A stretch of 64,000 bases of DNA from CAWJMD01 sp963700925 (GTDB lineage Bacteria; Actinomycetota; Actinomycetes; Actinomycetales; CAWJMD01), in NCBI GenBank assembly GCA_963700925.1, contig OY969553.1, forward strand, positions 4,092,001 to 4,156,000. Direction: 5' to 3'. Shown piece by piece: positions 25,818-35,087 of the stretch (positions are counted from its first letter, which is position 1; the number at the start of each line of letters is the position of its first letter). The notes under the pieces were generated by a model that saw only the letters and a list, made by a program, of their open reading frames with translations, had not been told where the DNA came from and made no database searches. The translations under genes and the position numbers were made by a program.

Positions 25818-28484
25818 GTGGAGCGCGACGACGCGCTGGCCGAGCTCCACCGCGCCCTGGCGCGCGCGCAGGCGGGGCGTGGAGAGTTGGCGCTGGTCAC
25901 CGGGGAGGCCGGGGCGGGCAAGTCGTCGGTGATCCGTGAGTTCGCACGACAGGCAGTAGGTCGGGCGATGGTGATGCGAGGCGCGTGCGACCCGCTGTCG
26001 GTGCCACGACCGCTGGGGCCGTTGATCGACGCGGTCGGCGAGGTCGACCGCCAGGCAGGGCAGCGGCTCGTCGCGGGCGTGACTCGGGCCGAGGCCTTCG
26101 CCATCGCGCTGAGCCTGGTCGACGGGTCGCGCTCGGACGGTCGCGCAACGGTGTTCGTCATCGAGGACGTGCACTGGGCCGACGACGCAACACTCGACCT
26201 CCTGACATTTCCTCGGACGGAGGCTCGCTGGCTTCCCAACGCTTCTGGTCGTCAGTTACCGCAACGACGAGGTCGGCCTGCACCACCCGCTGCGGGGCCG
26301 GCTCGGCGAGCTGGCGTCCGACATCCGCTGCCGGGTACACCTGCCACCGCTCTCTGCGGAGGCCGTGGCCGGCCTCGCTGCGGGCAGCGGTCTCGACCCT
26401 GACGCGCTCCATCGGATGACCGGAGGCAACGCGTTCTACGTCACGGAGATCCTTGGCGCCCAAGTCCGGGGCCGAGGCGCACACGTCACGACCACGGAGT
26501 CACCGCTCGGAGCGCTCCCCGAGTCCGTCCGCGACGCCGTTCTGGCGCGGGCAGCGAGGCTGCCCGGGGCAGCCCGCGCCGTTCTCGACGCCGCCGCCGT
26601 CGTGCCGGGCAGGGCGGAGAGCTGGCTCGTCGGGCGCGATCGCCAAGGGAGGTGCACCATCACCTCGATGTGCGAGCGGGGCTCGAGACGTGCATCGAGC
26701 GCGGTCTGCTGAAGCGAGATACCCTGGACGCCACCATTTTTCGTCACGAGCTCGCCCGACGGGCCATCGTCGATGCGCTGCCTAACGGCCTCCGTCACGA
26801 CTTTCATGTCCGAGCCCTCGCAGCCCTGCGGCACCCGCCCGTCGGCACGCCTGACCCGACGCGGCTCGCCTTCCACGCAGACGAGGCCGACGACATCGAC
26901 GCCGTTCTCGAGTACGCACCGGTCGCCGCCTCGGAGGCTGCGGCGGTCGGCTCGCATCGCGAAGCCACCCACCACCTCGAGGCCGCGGCGCGCTTCGGTC
27001 AGTCGCTCGCGCCCGGAGACCGCGCTGCGCTCACCCTGCGTCTGGCGGGGGAGCTGATCACCCTCAACGAGGCCGACGACGCCGTCGAGGCGTGCGACTA
27101 CGCGGCGGCGACCTACCGCGAGATCGGCGAGGTCGAGGGGCAGGTCGAGGCGATCGCCATGACGTTCCGCCCACTCGTCACGCTCGGTCGCCAGCAGGAG
27201 GCGGCGAGGCGGCTTGACGAAGCGGCCCAGCTGCTCGAAGGACGAGCACCGAGCCGGGCGGCCGCGCTCGTGTCGACCCGGCTCGCGGGCAGCTACATGC
27301 TGGCCCGCCAGTTCGACGCGGCGGAGGGTGAGGGGCAGCGTGCGATCGCACTCGCCGAGGAGATGGGTGACGACCCGGCCCTGGCCGACGCCTGCATCCA
27401 GAGCGGCATCGCCCTGGCGATGAGCGGTGACGACGCCGGTCTCGTCAGGATCCGGCGCGGCATGGACGTCGCCGCCAGGTGCGGTGACGACCACCTCGTT
27501 TCGCTCGGCCACTCGCAGATCGGCTCAGGGCTCGGCGAGCTCCGTCGCTACGACGTCGCCGTGCCCGCTCTGCGCGAAGGGCTGGAGTTCGCGACTGCAC
27601 GCGAGGTTGTCTCGTCGCTCAACTACATCGGCGCCTGGCTCGCGCGGTGTGAGCTCGAGCTCGGGCACTGGGACGACGCCGCCAACATCGCCGGCGGGCT
27701 CGAGCGCAACCCACGCTGCCTGGGCATCAGCAGGTTCGTCGCCCTGCTGACACTCGCCTGGTTGCGGGGACGGCGAGGTGATCCCGACGTGTGGCCCTTG
27801 CTCGACGAAGCCCTCGACCTCGCCCAGTCGACGGGGCACCTGCAGCGACTCTGGCCCGTTGCCGCGTGTCGGGCCGAGATGGCTTGGCTCGAGGGCCGAC
27901 TCGACAGCGAGCTGGAGCTGGTCGAGGAGGCCGCGTCCCTGGCGGCAGAGCTTCACTACCCGCCGGCCATCGAGGAGCTCGCGCACTGGCAGCACCTCGG
28001 TGACGGCGTGCCACGAGGCGTCGCCGACCTCGCGCAGACGCCGTTCGGTGCCGGTGCGGCTGGCTCGTTCGACCTCGCCGCTGCCAGATGGGTCGAGGTC
28101 GGCTGTCCGTACGAGGAATCGATGGCTCGATTCCTCGCCGGCGACGTCGACAACCTCGTCGCCGCCGCCCGGACCTTCGACACGCTCGGTGCTGCGCCGA
28201 TGAGGACCCGGACGGCGACCGCGCTGCGCGAGGCGGGTGTGCGGGTGCCGCGCGGGCCCATCGCCACCACTCGCGACAACCCCCACTCCCTCACCGACCG
28301 TGAGCTCGACGTCCTAGCGCTCCTCGCAGCGGGACGCACCAACCGCGAGATCGGCGCCGAGCTGTTCATCAGCACGAAGACGGTCGGGCACCACGTCTCC
28401 CACGTTCTCGCGAAGCTCGAGGTGCGGTCGCGTGCCGAGGCGGCGGTGGCAGCGGAGCGGCTGGGCCTGACGCCCCAGAGATAG
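25818..28484 (+). pseudogene. LuxR-family AAA (MalT/LAL-like) regulator with two frame breaks
   Basis: About 888 residues when the breaks are repaired. GTG 25818 has a GGAG site 7 nt upstream. The N-terminal ATPase has Walker A GEAGAGKSS and Walker B VFVIEDVHWAD. An extra C at about 26211 shifts the frame. The neighbouring frame continues the ATPase with LLVVSYRNDEVG and GGNAFYVTEIL up to about 26640, and the original frame resumes at about 26650. The long helical-repeat middle and the C-terminal HTH (LTDRELDVLALLAAGRTNRE, KTVGHHVSHVLAKL) are intact. The two shifts compensate, leaving about 145 codons out of frame. Either a recently damaged regulator or a pair of sequence errors. It follows the purine hydroxylase operon by 71 bp and might have regulated it. 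Confidence 0.82.
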
Positions 28485-28597
28485 GGCGCCTCACGCGCCG
28501 GTATGGGGAGCTCGCCCGATGTGCCGCGTCCGCCGAATCGCCGATTGTCGTTGACGAGCCGCCGCACGGCGGCCGTCCACGAGAAGGAGTGAGTCCC

Positions 28598-28879
28598 ATG
28601 CCCAAGTACGTGATCGAGCGCGACCTGCCCGGCGCCGGCCAGCTGACGGCCGAGCAGCTCACCGGCATCTCCCACACGTCGGTCGAGGTGCTGTCGACGA
28701 TGGCCCCACGAGCGCAGTGGCTGCACAGCTACGTCACCGACGACAAGTTGTTCTGCGTCTACATCGCCGACAGTCCCGAGACCGTCCGCGAGCACGCCAC
28801 GAAGGGCGGCTTCCCCGTCACGTCCGTGGCTCGCGTCTCTACCCTCATCGACCCCACGACCGCCGAGGCTGTGGCCTGA
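28598..28879 (+). CDS. DUF4242 (SCO4226-like) small protein
   Basis: 93 residues; ATG 28598 has a GAAGGAG ribosome site. The opening KYVIERDLPGAGQLTAEQL and the ending SVARVSTLIDPTTAE match DUF4242, whose characterised member SCO4226 of Streptomyces binds nickel. Ferredoxin-like alpha-beta fold expected. It stands alone between the broken regulator and a secreted protein. Confidence 0.85.
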   Translation: MPKYVIERDLPGAGQLTAEQLTGISHTSVEVLSTMAPRAQWLHSYVTDDKLFCVYIADSPETVREHATKGGFPVTSVARVSTLIDPTTAEAVA

Positions 28880-28898
28880 CGCGGCCGGGCCCGCAGCG

Positions 28899-29456
28899 AT
28901 GACCAGTCTGAGGTCGACGATGGGCCGAGTCCTCACGGCCGGCATGCTTGCCGTAGCCCTGCTCGCTCCGGCTCCGGCCGCGGTCGCCGGGTCTCACGGC
29001 CACGACGGCGTGAGCAAGGCCCGCGCCGGCACTGCGCGCTTCCACAGCCTCGGTGCGGCAACCCGCGCCGGCTACGAGATCCTCCCCGACGCCGAAGGCA
29101 TCACCTGCATCGACAACCCGGGCGTCGGAGGCATGGGGACGCACTACGTCAACGGCGACCTCGTCGCCGACCCGACGGTCAGGTCGGCGGCCCCCGAGGC
29201 CCTGATCTACGAGCGCGGACGCAACGGCCGGATGCGCCTCGTCGCGGTCGAGTACGTCGTGCTGCAGGCGGCATGGCACGACGCGGGCAACTCCTCGCCT
29301 CCACGGCTGTTCGGTCGGACGTTCGTGCTCGTCGACGAGCCCAACCGCTACGGCCTGCCGGCGTTCTACGAGCTGCACGCGTGGATCTGGAAGGACAATC
29401 CCCGCGGGATGTTCGACGACTGGAACCCGCGTGTGACCTGCCACTGCGACCACTGA
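28899..29456 (+). CDS. Secreted protein, function unknown
   Basis: 185 residues with a signal peptide (GRVLTAGMLAVALLAPAPAA, cleavage near AVAGS). The mature protein has KARAGTARFHSLGAATRAGY, GITCIDNPGVGGMGTHYVN and a C-terminal PAFYELHAWIWKDNPRGMF, ending in three closely spaced Cys/His residues (TCHCDH). Similar secreted proteins occur in actinobacteria but I know no assigned role. The His- and Cys-rich end could bind a metal. A long palindrome follows immediately. Confidence 0.75.
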   Translation: MTSLRSTMGRVLTAGMLAVALLAPAPAAVAGSHGHDGVSKARAGTARFHSLGAATRAGYEILPDAEGITCIDNPGVGGMGTHYVNGDLVADPTVRSAAPEALIYERGRNGRMRLVAVEYVVLQAAWHDAGNSSPPRLFGRTFVLVDEPNRYGLPAFYELHAWIWKDNPRGMFDDWNPRVTCHCDH

Positions 29457-29460
29457 GCAA

Positions 29461-29507
29461 CAGCGCGGATGGTTTGGTCCCTCTGAGGGACCAAACCATC
29501 CGCGCTG
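29461..29507 (+). terminator. 47-bp perfect palindrome between convergent genes
   Basis: A 23-bp arm starting CAGCGCGGATGG pairs perfectly with its reverse complement around a single central T. It lies 4 bp after the stop of the secreted-protein gene and 30 bp before the end of the opposing gene, so it can serve as a two-way terminator. The stem is unusually long. Confidence 0.8.
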
Positions 29508-29536
29508 ATGCCGGACGGTCCTGCAAGAGGAGGCCC

Positions 29537-29830
29537 TCAGGCCTGCCAGCCCAGCAGGTTCTCGCCGAGGGTGATGAACCCGAACCAGAACACCATCGCG
29601 ACAACGGGGACGACCGGCGTCCACCACCAGCCGCGAAGCACCATCCGCACCAGAGCAACGCCGAGGGCGATCCACACGGCGAGCATGAAGACGATCGCCC
29701 AGAGCGGCGCCACGAGCCCCGACACGACGATGAAGAAGCCGGGCACGAGGTGGGCGACCCCGGAGAGCACGCCCACGACGATGGGCCCGGCGCCGGGTCG
29801 CGGGCGAGCACTCTGGCCAGAAGAGGTCAC
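29537..29830 (-). CDS. Small integral membrane protein
   Basis: 97 residues from GTG 29830, which lies 5 nt after the stop of the VOC gene. Three hydrophobic segments: PIVVGVLSGVAHLVPGFFIVVSG, LWAIVFMLAVWIALGVALV and WTPVVPVVAMVFWFGFITLG. No family recognised. Probably co-transcribed with the upstream VOC gene. Confidence 0.7.
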   Translation of the reverse strand: MTSSGQSARPRPGAGPIVVGVLSGVAHLVPGFFIVVSGLVAPLWAIVFMLAVWIALGVALVRMVLRGWWWTPVVPVVAMVFWFGFITLGENLLGWQA

Positions 29831-29835
29831 GTCAG

Positions 29836-30279
29836 TCAGCCTTCCGCATCGAGTCGTACCGACCCGTCGGCGGCGACGGTCCAGCCGGGGTTCCACGCGA
29901 TCTCCCACCGGTGCCCGTCAGGGTCGGCGACGTAGGCCTGAAGGCCACCGAAGATCGCGGGCTGGGGCTCCTTGAGGACGGTGCCGCCGGCGGAGCGCCA
30001 GCGCTCGACCTCGGCGGTGACCGCCTCCGCGCTGTCGAGGTTGGCGGCGAGCACGATCGACGAGCCGACGGTCGCCGGCGTCCCCACGTCCGCGGAGAGG
30101 TCCTCGATTCCCCACAACGCCACGACGAGACCGTGGCCGACCTGGAGGAAGACGACCTCGGGCAGGTCGAGGATGGGTTGCCAGCCCAGCCCGCCGCAGT
30201 AGAAGGAACGGCTCGCACCCAGGTCGCGCACGCCGAGCGTGATCAGCGTGACGCGCTGTCCGTCAGGGCGTTCTGTCAT
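29836..30279 (-). CDS. VOC-superfamily (glyoxalase/dioxygenase-fold) protein
   Basis: 147 residues. A betaalphabetabetabeta module begins VTLITLGVRDLGASRSFYCG and ends AYVADPDGHRWEIAWNPGW, the usual metal-site Glu position being in WEIAWNP. Such proteins include glyoxalases, antibiotic-binding proteins and isomerases; the substrate is unknown. I chose ATG 30279 because a -10 element TACCGT lies 6 nt upstream, giving a leaderless start. It is divergent from a second, only distantly similar VOC gene. Confidence 0.85.
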   Translation of the reverse strand: MTERPDGQRVTLITLGVRDLGASRSFYCGGLGWQPILDLPEVVFLQVGHGLVVALWGIEDLSADVGTPATVGSSIVLAANLDSAEAVTAEVERWRSAGGTVLKEPQPAIFGGLQAYVADPDGHRWEIAWNPGWTVAADGSVRLDAEG

Positions 30280-30285
30280 GTCGCG

Positions 30286-30291
30286 ACGGTA
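30286..30291 (-). promoter_or_regulatory. -10 element TACCGT, leaderless start
   Basis: TACCGT on the minus strand, 6 nt before ATG 30279; same hexamer and spacing as at pucR. Confidence 0.5.
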
Positions 30292-30365
30292 CCGCTGCGC
30301 ACAACGACGCATCAGGTCTACGGTCGGTCTGCCGAGGGTGTCCGCGAGTCAACGAGGAGGCCGAG

Positions 30366-30746
30366 ATGGATCGGATTGTGCACTTCGAGATCCCGTTCGA
30401 CGACGGGGACCGCGCGAGGAACTTCTACCGGCGCGCGTTCGGCTGGGACATCAACGAGATGGCGGAGCTGGGCTACACGATCGTGAGCACCGGGCCGTCG
30501 GGCGACCAGGGGCCGACCGAGCCCGGGTACATCAACGGCGGGATGGGTCAGCGCGACAGCAACTTCTCCACACCGGTGGTCACGGTGGGCGTCGACAGCA
30601 TCGACGACACCCTGGACAAGGTCGAGGAGCTCGGGGGTTCGACCTTCGTCCCGAAGCAGCCAGTGGCCGACATGGGTTTCACGGCGTACTTCAAGGACTC
30701 CGAGGGCAACGTGGTGGGCCTCTGGGAGAACGCACCGCCGAGCTGA
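30366..30746 (+). CDS. VOC-superfamily protein
   Basis: 126 residues; ATG 30366 follows a GAGGAGG site. A single VOC module: IVHFEIPFDDGDRARNFYRR at the start and GFTAYFKDSEGNVVGLWEN at the end, where the Glu would be the last metal ligand. The GYTIVSTGP and GGMGQRDSNFSTPVVTV strands are as in the glyoxalase/bleomycin-resistance-like group common in actinobacteria. Substrate unknown. Confidence 0.88.
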   Translation: MDRIVHFEIPFDDGDRARNFYRRAFGWDINEMAELGYTIVSTGPSGDQGPTEPGYINGGMGQRDSNFSTPVVTVGVDSIDDTLDKVEELGGSTFVPKQPVADMGFTAYFKDSEGNVVGLWENAPPS

Positions 30747-30779
30747 CAACCTTTCCACGCCCCGGTGCGTGTAACAGGC

Positions 30780-31466
30780 ATGGGGGCAGCGCGCGAAAAC
30801 GACGCCGGGGGCACCGTCATGGACGTTTCGACTCTCGATCTCGGTGCGGCTGATGCCGCGGCGGGGCAACGCCCACGGCAGCGTCGCGTCGGCCTTGCTG
30901 TGGTGGCGACGGGCCTGATAGCCATCGCCATCGTGACGGTCCTGCTGTTCAACACCCCGCCGCCCGAGGTGAGTCCCGCCGTCGGCCCGTCCGTGACGTT
31001 GACGCCAGCGCCCGGGCCGAGCGAGTCGACCCAGACCTTTCCCCTGGACCCGGTTCCGACCGTTCAAGTGGTCGAGATGTCGACAGAGGAGCGGTTCACG
31101 TGGGGTGAGGAGATCGACAGTCAGCTACAAGGGCTGTACAGGGAGATCACTGACAGGGCCGCCTACGGTGACCCGGCCCAGGCCCCGTGGATGCAATTCT
31201 TCCGCGACCCGTCCACCAACGAGATCCCAGCATCAGACACCGAGGTCGTTTTCGCCTCAACGCCGGGAGGCATCTCCGTTGTGATCTGGCCGAGCGATGG
31301 TCTGGGTATGCAGCAGATCTGGTGGAGTGGAGCCACTGAGAGGTACAACCTCCTGGCTGAGCGGACTATCTCGATCGACGAGACAACCATTACGGGTGCG
31401 ACGGACGAGGTCCTGCTCGAGCTCGTCGACCTGCTCTCGGCGCCGGGCGGTCCGGCCTCCGGCTAG
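30780..31466 (+). CDS. Single-pass membrane protein, function unknown
   Basis: About 228 residues from ATG 30780 (GTG 30765 and ATG 30819 are alternatives; none has a clear ribosome site). A short basic cytoplasmic N-terminus (QRPRQRR) is followed by one membrane helix (VGLAVVATGLIAIAIVTVLL) and a Pro/Thr/Ser-rich stalk. The extracytoplasmic domain has WGEEIDSQLQGLYREITDRAAYGDP and GGISVVIWPSDGLGMQQIWW. The organisation resembles the membrane partners of the sigma factors at 38-40 kb, but no sequence relationship is evident. Confidence 0.65.
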   Translation: MGAARENDAGGTVMDVSTLDLGAADAAAGQRPRQRRVGLAVVATGLIAIAIVTVLLFNTPPPEVSPAVGPSVTLTPAPGPSESTQTFPLDPVPTVQVVEMSTEERFTWGEEIDSQLQGLYREITDRAAYGDPAQAPWMQFFRDPSTNEIPASDTEVVFASTPGGISVVIWPSDGLGMQQIWWSGATERYNLLAERTISIDETTITGATDEVLLELVDLLSAPGGPASG

Positions 31467-31507
31467 CCGCGACGCAATCCCCTTGCGCGGGCCGGGAGTG
31501 ACCGACG

Positions 31508-31513
31508 TACGGT
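31508..31513 (+). promoter_or_regulatory. -10 element TACGGT, leaderless start
   Basis: TACGGT, 6 nt, then ATG 31520. Confidence 0.5.
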
Positions 31514-31519
31514 GCTGAG

Positions 31520-32968
31520 ATGAGCGACGTCTCGTCCACACGCACGCCGGCGCTGATCCCGGCCACACCTCCCCTCGACCTGCCCACAACGCTCGGCGCC
31601 CTGCGCGCCAGCGGCCACCTTCACCGCAGCGTCAAGGATGAGCTGCGGCACAACCTGCTCGGCCTGATGGCCGCGAACGGCGCTCCTGCCGAACGGTTCC
31701 CGGGCATCGTCGGGTTCGACGACACCGTGCTGCCCGAGCTCGAGCGCGCGCTGCTGGCCGGCCACGACATCGTGCTGCTGGGTGAGCGGGGCCAGGGCAA
31801 GACGCGGCTGATCCGCTCCCTGGTCGGGCTGCTCGACGAGTGGACGCCCGTGATCGAGGGGTCCGAGCTGGGGGAGCACCCCTACGACCCGGTGGTGCCG
31901 GCGTCGGTGCACCGGGCGGTCGAGCTCGGCGACGACCTGCCCGTCGCGTGGCGGCACCGGGCCCTGCGCTACTCCGAGAAGCTAGCCACCCCTGACACGA
32001 GCATCGGCGATCTGATCGGTGACGTCGACCCCGTCAAGGTCGCGCAGGGGCGGACGCTGGGCGACCCCGACACGATCCACTACGGGCTCGTGCCCCGGGC
32101 GCACCGCGGCATCGTGGCGATCAACGAGCTGCCCGACCTGGCTGAGCGCATCCAGGTGGGCCTCCTGAACGTGTTGGAGGAGAGGGACATCCAGGTGCGG
32201 GGCTACCAGCTGCGCCTGCCGCTCGACCTGATGCTCCTCGCCACGGCCAACCCCGAGGACTACACCAACCGCGGCCGCATCATCACCCCGCTGAAGGACC
32301 GCTTCGGCGCCGAGATCCGCACCCACTACCCGCTCGGGCTCGACACCGAGACCGACCTGGTCCGGCAGGAGTCCAGGCCCGTCGCGGAGGTGCCCGACCA
32401 CGTCGTCGAGGTGGTCGCCAGGTTCACCCGCAACGTCCGCGACTCGGCCGCCGTCGACGCACGGTCCGGTGTCTCGGCGCGCTTCGCGGTTGCGGGTGTC
32501 GAGACGGTCGCGGCGTCAGCATTGCGGCGTGGTGCCCTGCGTGGGGAGAAGAGCCCGGTGGCGCGCGTCGGTGACACCGAGTCGATCGTCGGCACCCTGC
32601 GGGGCAAGGTGGAGTTCGAGGCAGGCAACGAGGGCCGGGAGATCGAGGTGCTGGCTCACCTGCTGAGAACCGCTGTGGCAGAGACGTTCCGAGCACGCCT
32701 AGGTGGCGCGGACCTCGGCGGGTTCCTGGCGCTGGTCGCCGAGGGCGAGACGATCGAGACCGGCGAGCTCGTCACGTCGGCGGAGGTGATGGCGCAGGTG
32801 GGCACCGTGGCCGGGCTCGCGAAGGTGCTGGGACGTCTGGGCCTCGGTGACGCCCCCAGCCGGGGGCAGGCCGCTGCCGGGGTCGAGCTGGTGCTGGAGG
32901 GTCTGCACCTGACCCGGCGCCTCGCCAAGGACGCGACCGACGACGGACGGACGGTGTACGGCGGGTGA
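31520..32968 (+). CDS. MoxR/magnesium-chelatase-like AAA+ ATPase
   Basis: 482 residues. Walker A is GERGQGKTR (about residue 94), Walker B is GIVAINELPDL, and the sensor region is LLATANPEDYTNRGRIITPL followed by DRFGAEI. The fold is the chelatase-I/MoxR type, where an AAA+ ring remodels a target together with a VWA-domain partner. The partner gene overlaps the stop (GTGA). Such pairs help mature metal enzymes or complexes, but the client here is not evident. The 482-residue size is longer than a minimal MoxR. Confidence 0.88.
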   Translation: MSDVSSTRTPALIPATPPLDLPTTLGALRASGHLHRSVKDELRHNLLGLMAANGAPAERFPGIVGFDDTVLPELERALLAGHDIVLLGERGQGKTRLIRSLVGLLDEWTPVIEGSELGEHPYDPVVPASVHRAVELGDDLPVAWRHRALRYSEKLATPDTSIGDLIGDVDPVKVAQGRTLGDPDTIHYGLVPRAHRGIVAINELPDLAERIQVGLLNVLEERDIQVRGYQLRLPLDLMLLATANPEDYTNRGRIITPLKDRFGAEIRTHYPLGLDTETDLVRQESRPVAEVPDHVVEVVARFTRNVRDSAAVDARSGVSARFAVAGVETVAASALRRGALRGEKSPVARVGDTESIVGTLRGKVEFEAGNEGREIEVLAHLLRTAVAETFRARLGGADLGGFLALVAEGETIETGELVTSAEVMAQVGTVAGLAKVLGRLGLGDAPSRGQAAAGVELVLEGLHLTRRLAKDATDDGRTVYGG

Positions 32969-35032
32969 GCGCGTCGGCCGCGGCCGGAGGTGGCGGAGCG
33001 CACGAGCGCCGCTACCGGTACGGAGCGTGGTCGGGCGGCCCCGACCCGCTCGCACCCCCGTACGACGTGCGGGCAGCCGTCGACGCGGTCGGCGAGGAGG
33101 TGCTGGCCGGCGGCAGCTTGCGAGAGGCGTTGCGCGACCTGCTGCGCCGGGGTTCGCCGGACGGACGGGGGCTCGACGACCTCGAGGCCCGCGCCCGCCG
33201 GATGCGCCAGGAGGTGCAACGGCGGGGACGCTTGGACGGCACCGTCACCCGGGCCCGTGCGCTCCTCGACCAGGCCCTGGCTGCCGAGCGCGACGCGCTC
33301 GCAGACCGCGACGCTGCAGCGCGCGGCGAGGAGGCCACCGGGGAGCCCGACCTCGACGCCCAGTTCGCGCAGGCGCGGCTCGACGCGCTGCCGCGCTCGA
33401 CGGCGGCAGCAGTCCGCGAGCTGGCCGACTACGACTGGACGTCGGACGACGCACGCGCGCTTGTACGAGAAGATCCTCGACGAGCTGCGCGGCGACGTGC
33501 TCGAGCAGCGCTTCGCGGGCATCAAGGACGCGCTGCGCGCGATGGGTGGCGACGGCGACCCGGGCCGCGATCCCGCTGCGGCACAAGCGATGCGCGAGAT
33601 GCTCGAGGACCTCAACGACCTGCTGGGCCAGCACGCGGCGGGTCAGGACACCAACGACGCGTTCCGTGAGTTCATGGACAAGCACGGCGAGATGTTCCCC
33701 GACAACCCGCAGAACACCGAGGAGCTCATCGACTCGCTGGCACGGCAGGCGGCGGCGGCCGAGCAGCTGATGCGGTCGCTCTCGGCATCGCAGCGTGACG
33801 AGCTGGCCCAGCTGATGGCACAGGCGATGGAGGGCTCGGGGCTGGCCGACCAGCTGGCGGCCCTGTCGGAGAACCTGCGTGCGCTGCGACCCGACCTGCA
33901 CTGGGACCGCGCGCAACGGATGAACGGGCAGGAGCCGCTCGGGTACGGTGACGCCACAGGCGCTCTCGGCGAGCTGGCCGACCTCGACGACCTGATCGAG
34001 CAGCTGGGCCAGGAGCACCCCGGCGCCACGCTCGACGACGTCGACGTGACAGCGGTCGAGCGTCAGCTCGGACGGGGGGCCGCCGACGACGTGCGGCGCC
34101 TTGCCGAGTTGGAGCGCGAGCTACGCCGGCAGGGGTGGGTGACGCAGGGCGACGACGGTCTGACGCTCAGCCCAAAGGCGTTGCGGCGCCTGGGCAGCAC
34201 CGCTCTGCGGCACGTGTTCGCCGACCTGGAGAGCGGTCGTCGGGGCCAGCACGACCTGCGGTCGGCGGGCGCGGCCGGTGAGGCGACGGGTGCGAGCCGG
34301 GCCTGGGAGTTCGGCGACACGCAGCCGCTCGACGTGGTGCGGACGGTCGGCAACGCGCTGCGTCGCCGGGCAAGCTCTGAGGAGCCTCACGACGACAGTG
34401 GTGCGGTGAGCCTCGACGTTTCCGACTTCGAGGTGGTCGAGACCGAGCGGCGAGCGAGCGCCGCAGTGGCACTGTGCGTCGACCTGTCGTTCTCGATGGT
34501 GGCGGAGGGCAGGTGGGGCCCGATGAAGCAGACTGCGCTGGCCCTGGCGCACCTCGTGGCCACGCGCTTTCCGCAGGATGCGTTGCAGATCATCGGTTTT
34601 GGCCGCTACGCGATGCCGCTGACGCAGGGCGAGCTGGCCGGTGTCGAGCCCGACTACCAGCAGGGCACCAACCTCTCCCACGCCCTCGCCCTGGCCGGCC
34701 GGCACCTGAGGCGGCACAGCGCGTCCGACCCGGTCGTGCTGGTGGTCACCGACGGCGAGCCCACCGCCCATCTCGGGTCGGACGGGGAGGCGCTGTTCAT
34801 GTGGCCGCCGCATCCCGACACGGTCGCCGCAACGGTGGAGCAGGTCGACCTGCTCACGCGGTACGGCGCCGTTCTCAACGTCTTCATGCTCGGTGAGGAC
34901 GTGGGGCTGCGCCGGTTCGTCGACGCCATCGCCCGGCGCAGTGGCGGGCGCGTGCTCACCCCGTCCGCGCAAGATCTTGGCCGTTACGTCGTGCAGGACT
35001 ATCTGCGTGCCCGGAGAGGTCGGCGGGGCTAG
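32965..35032 (+). pseudogene. VWA-domain partner of the MoxR ATPase, single frame break
   Basis: GTG 32965 overlaps the ATPase stop. The first frame is well conserved up to DWTSDDARA at about 33460. One extra T at 33461-33462 (CTTGTAC where CTGTAC is expected) then shifts the frame, and the neighbouring frame continues with YEKILDELRGDVLEQRF to the end. The total of 2,068 bp is one base over a multiple of three; repaired, the protein is 688 residues. The C-terminal VWA domain has an intact MIDAS site (DLSFSM, QQGTNLSHAL, VVTDGEP). An error in the sequence is as likely as a real knockout, since everything else is clean. Confidence 0.88.
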
Positions 35033-35033
35033 C

Positions 35034-35080
35034 TTATCGGGCGATAACGCCTTGTAGCAAAAGCTGTTTCGCGGTAGACT
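35034..35080 (+). promoter_or_regulatory. Promoter with adjacent palindrome upstream of the HNH gene
   Basis: A 14-bp palindrome TTATCGGGCGATAA (35034-35047) lies 4 bp before a -35 element TTGTAG (35052-35057). A 17-bp spacer and the -10 element TAGACT (35075-35080) follow, and the ATG at 35088 comes 7 nt later. A regulator bound to the palindrome could control this leaderless promoter. Confidence 0.6.
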
Positions 35081-35087
35081 CGAACAC

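Noticed and set aside
31520..35032. CoxD/CoxE maturation pair for the molybdenum hydroxylase at 20-24 kb
   Set aside because: The MoxR-VWA plan is similar, but the pair is 7 kb away, has its own promoter, and the proteins are larger than the usual CoxD and CoxE. No direct evidence links them.
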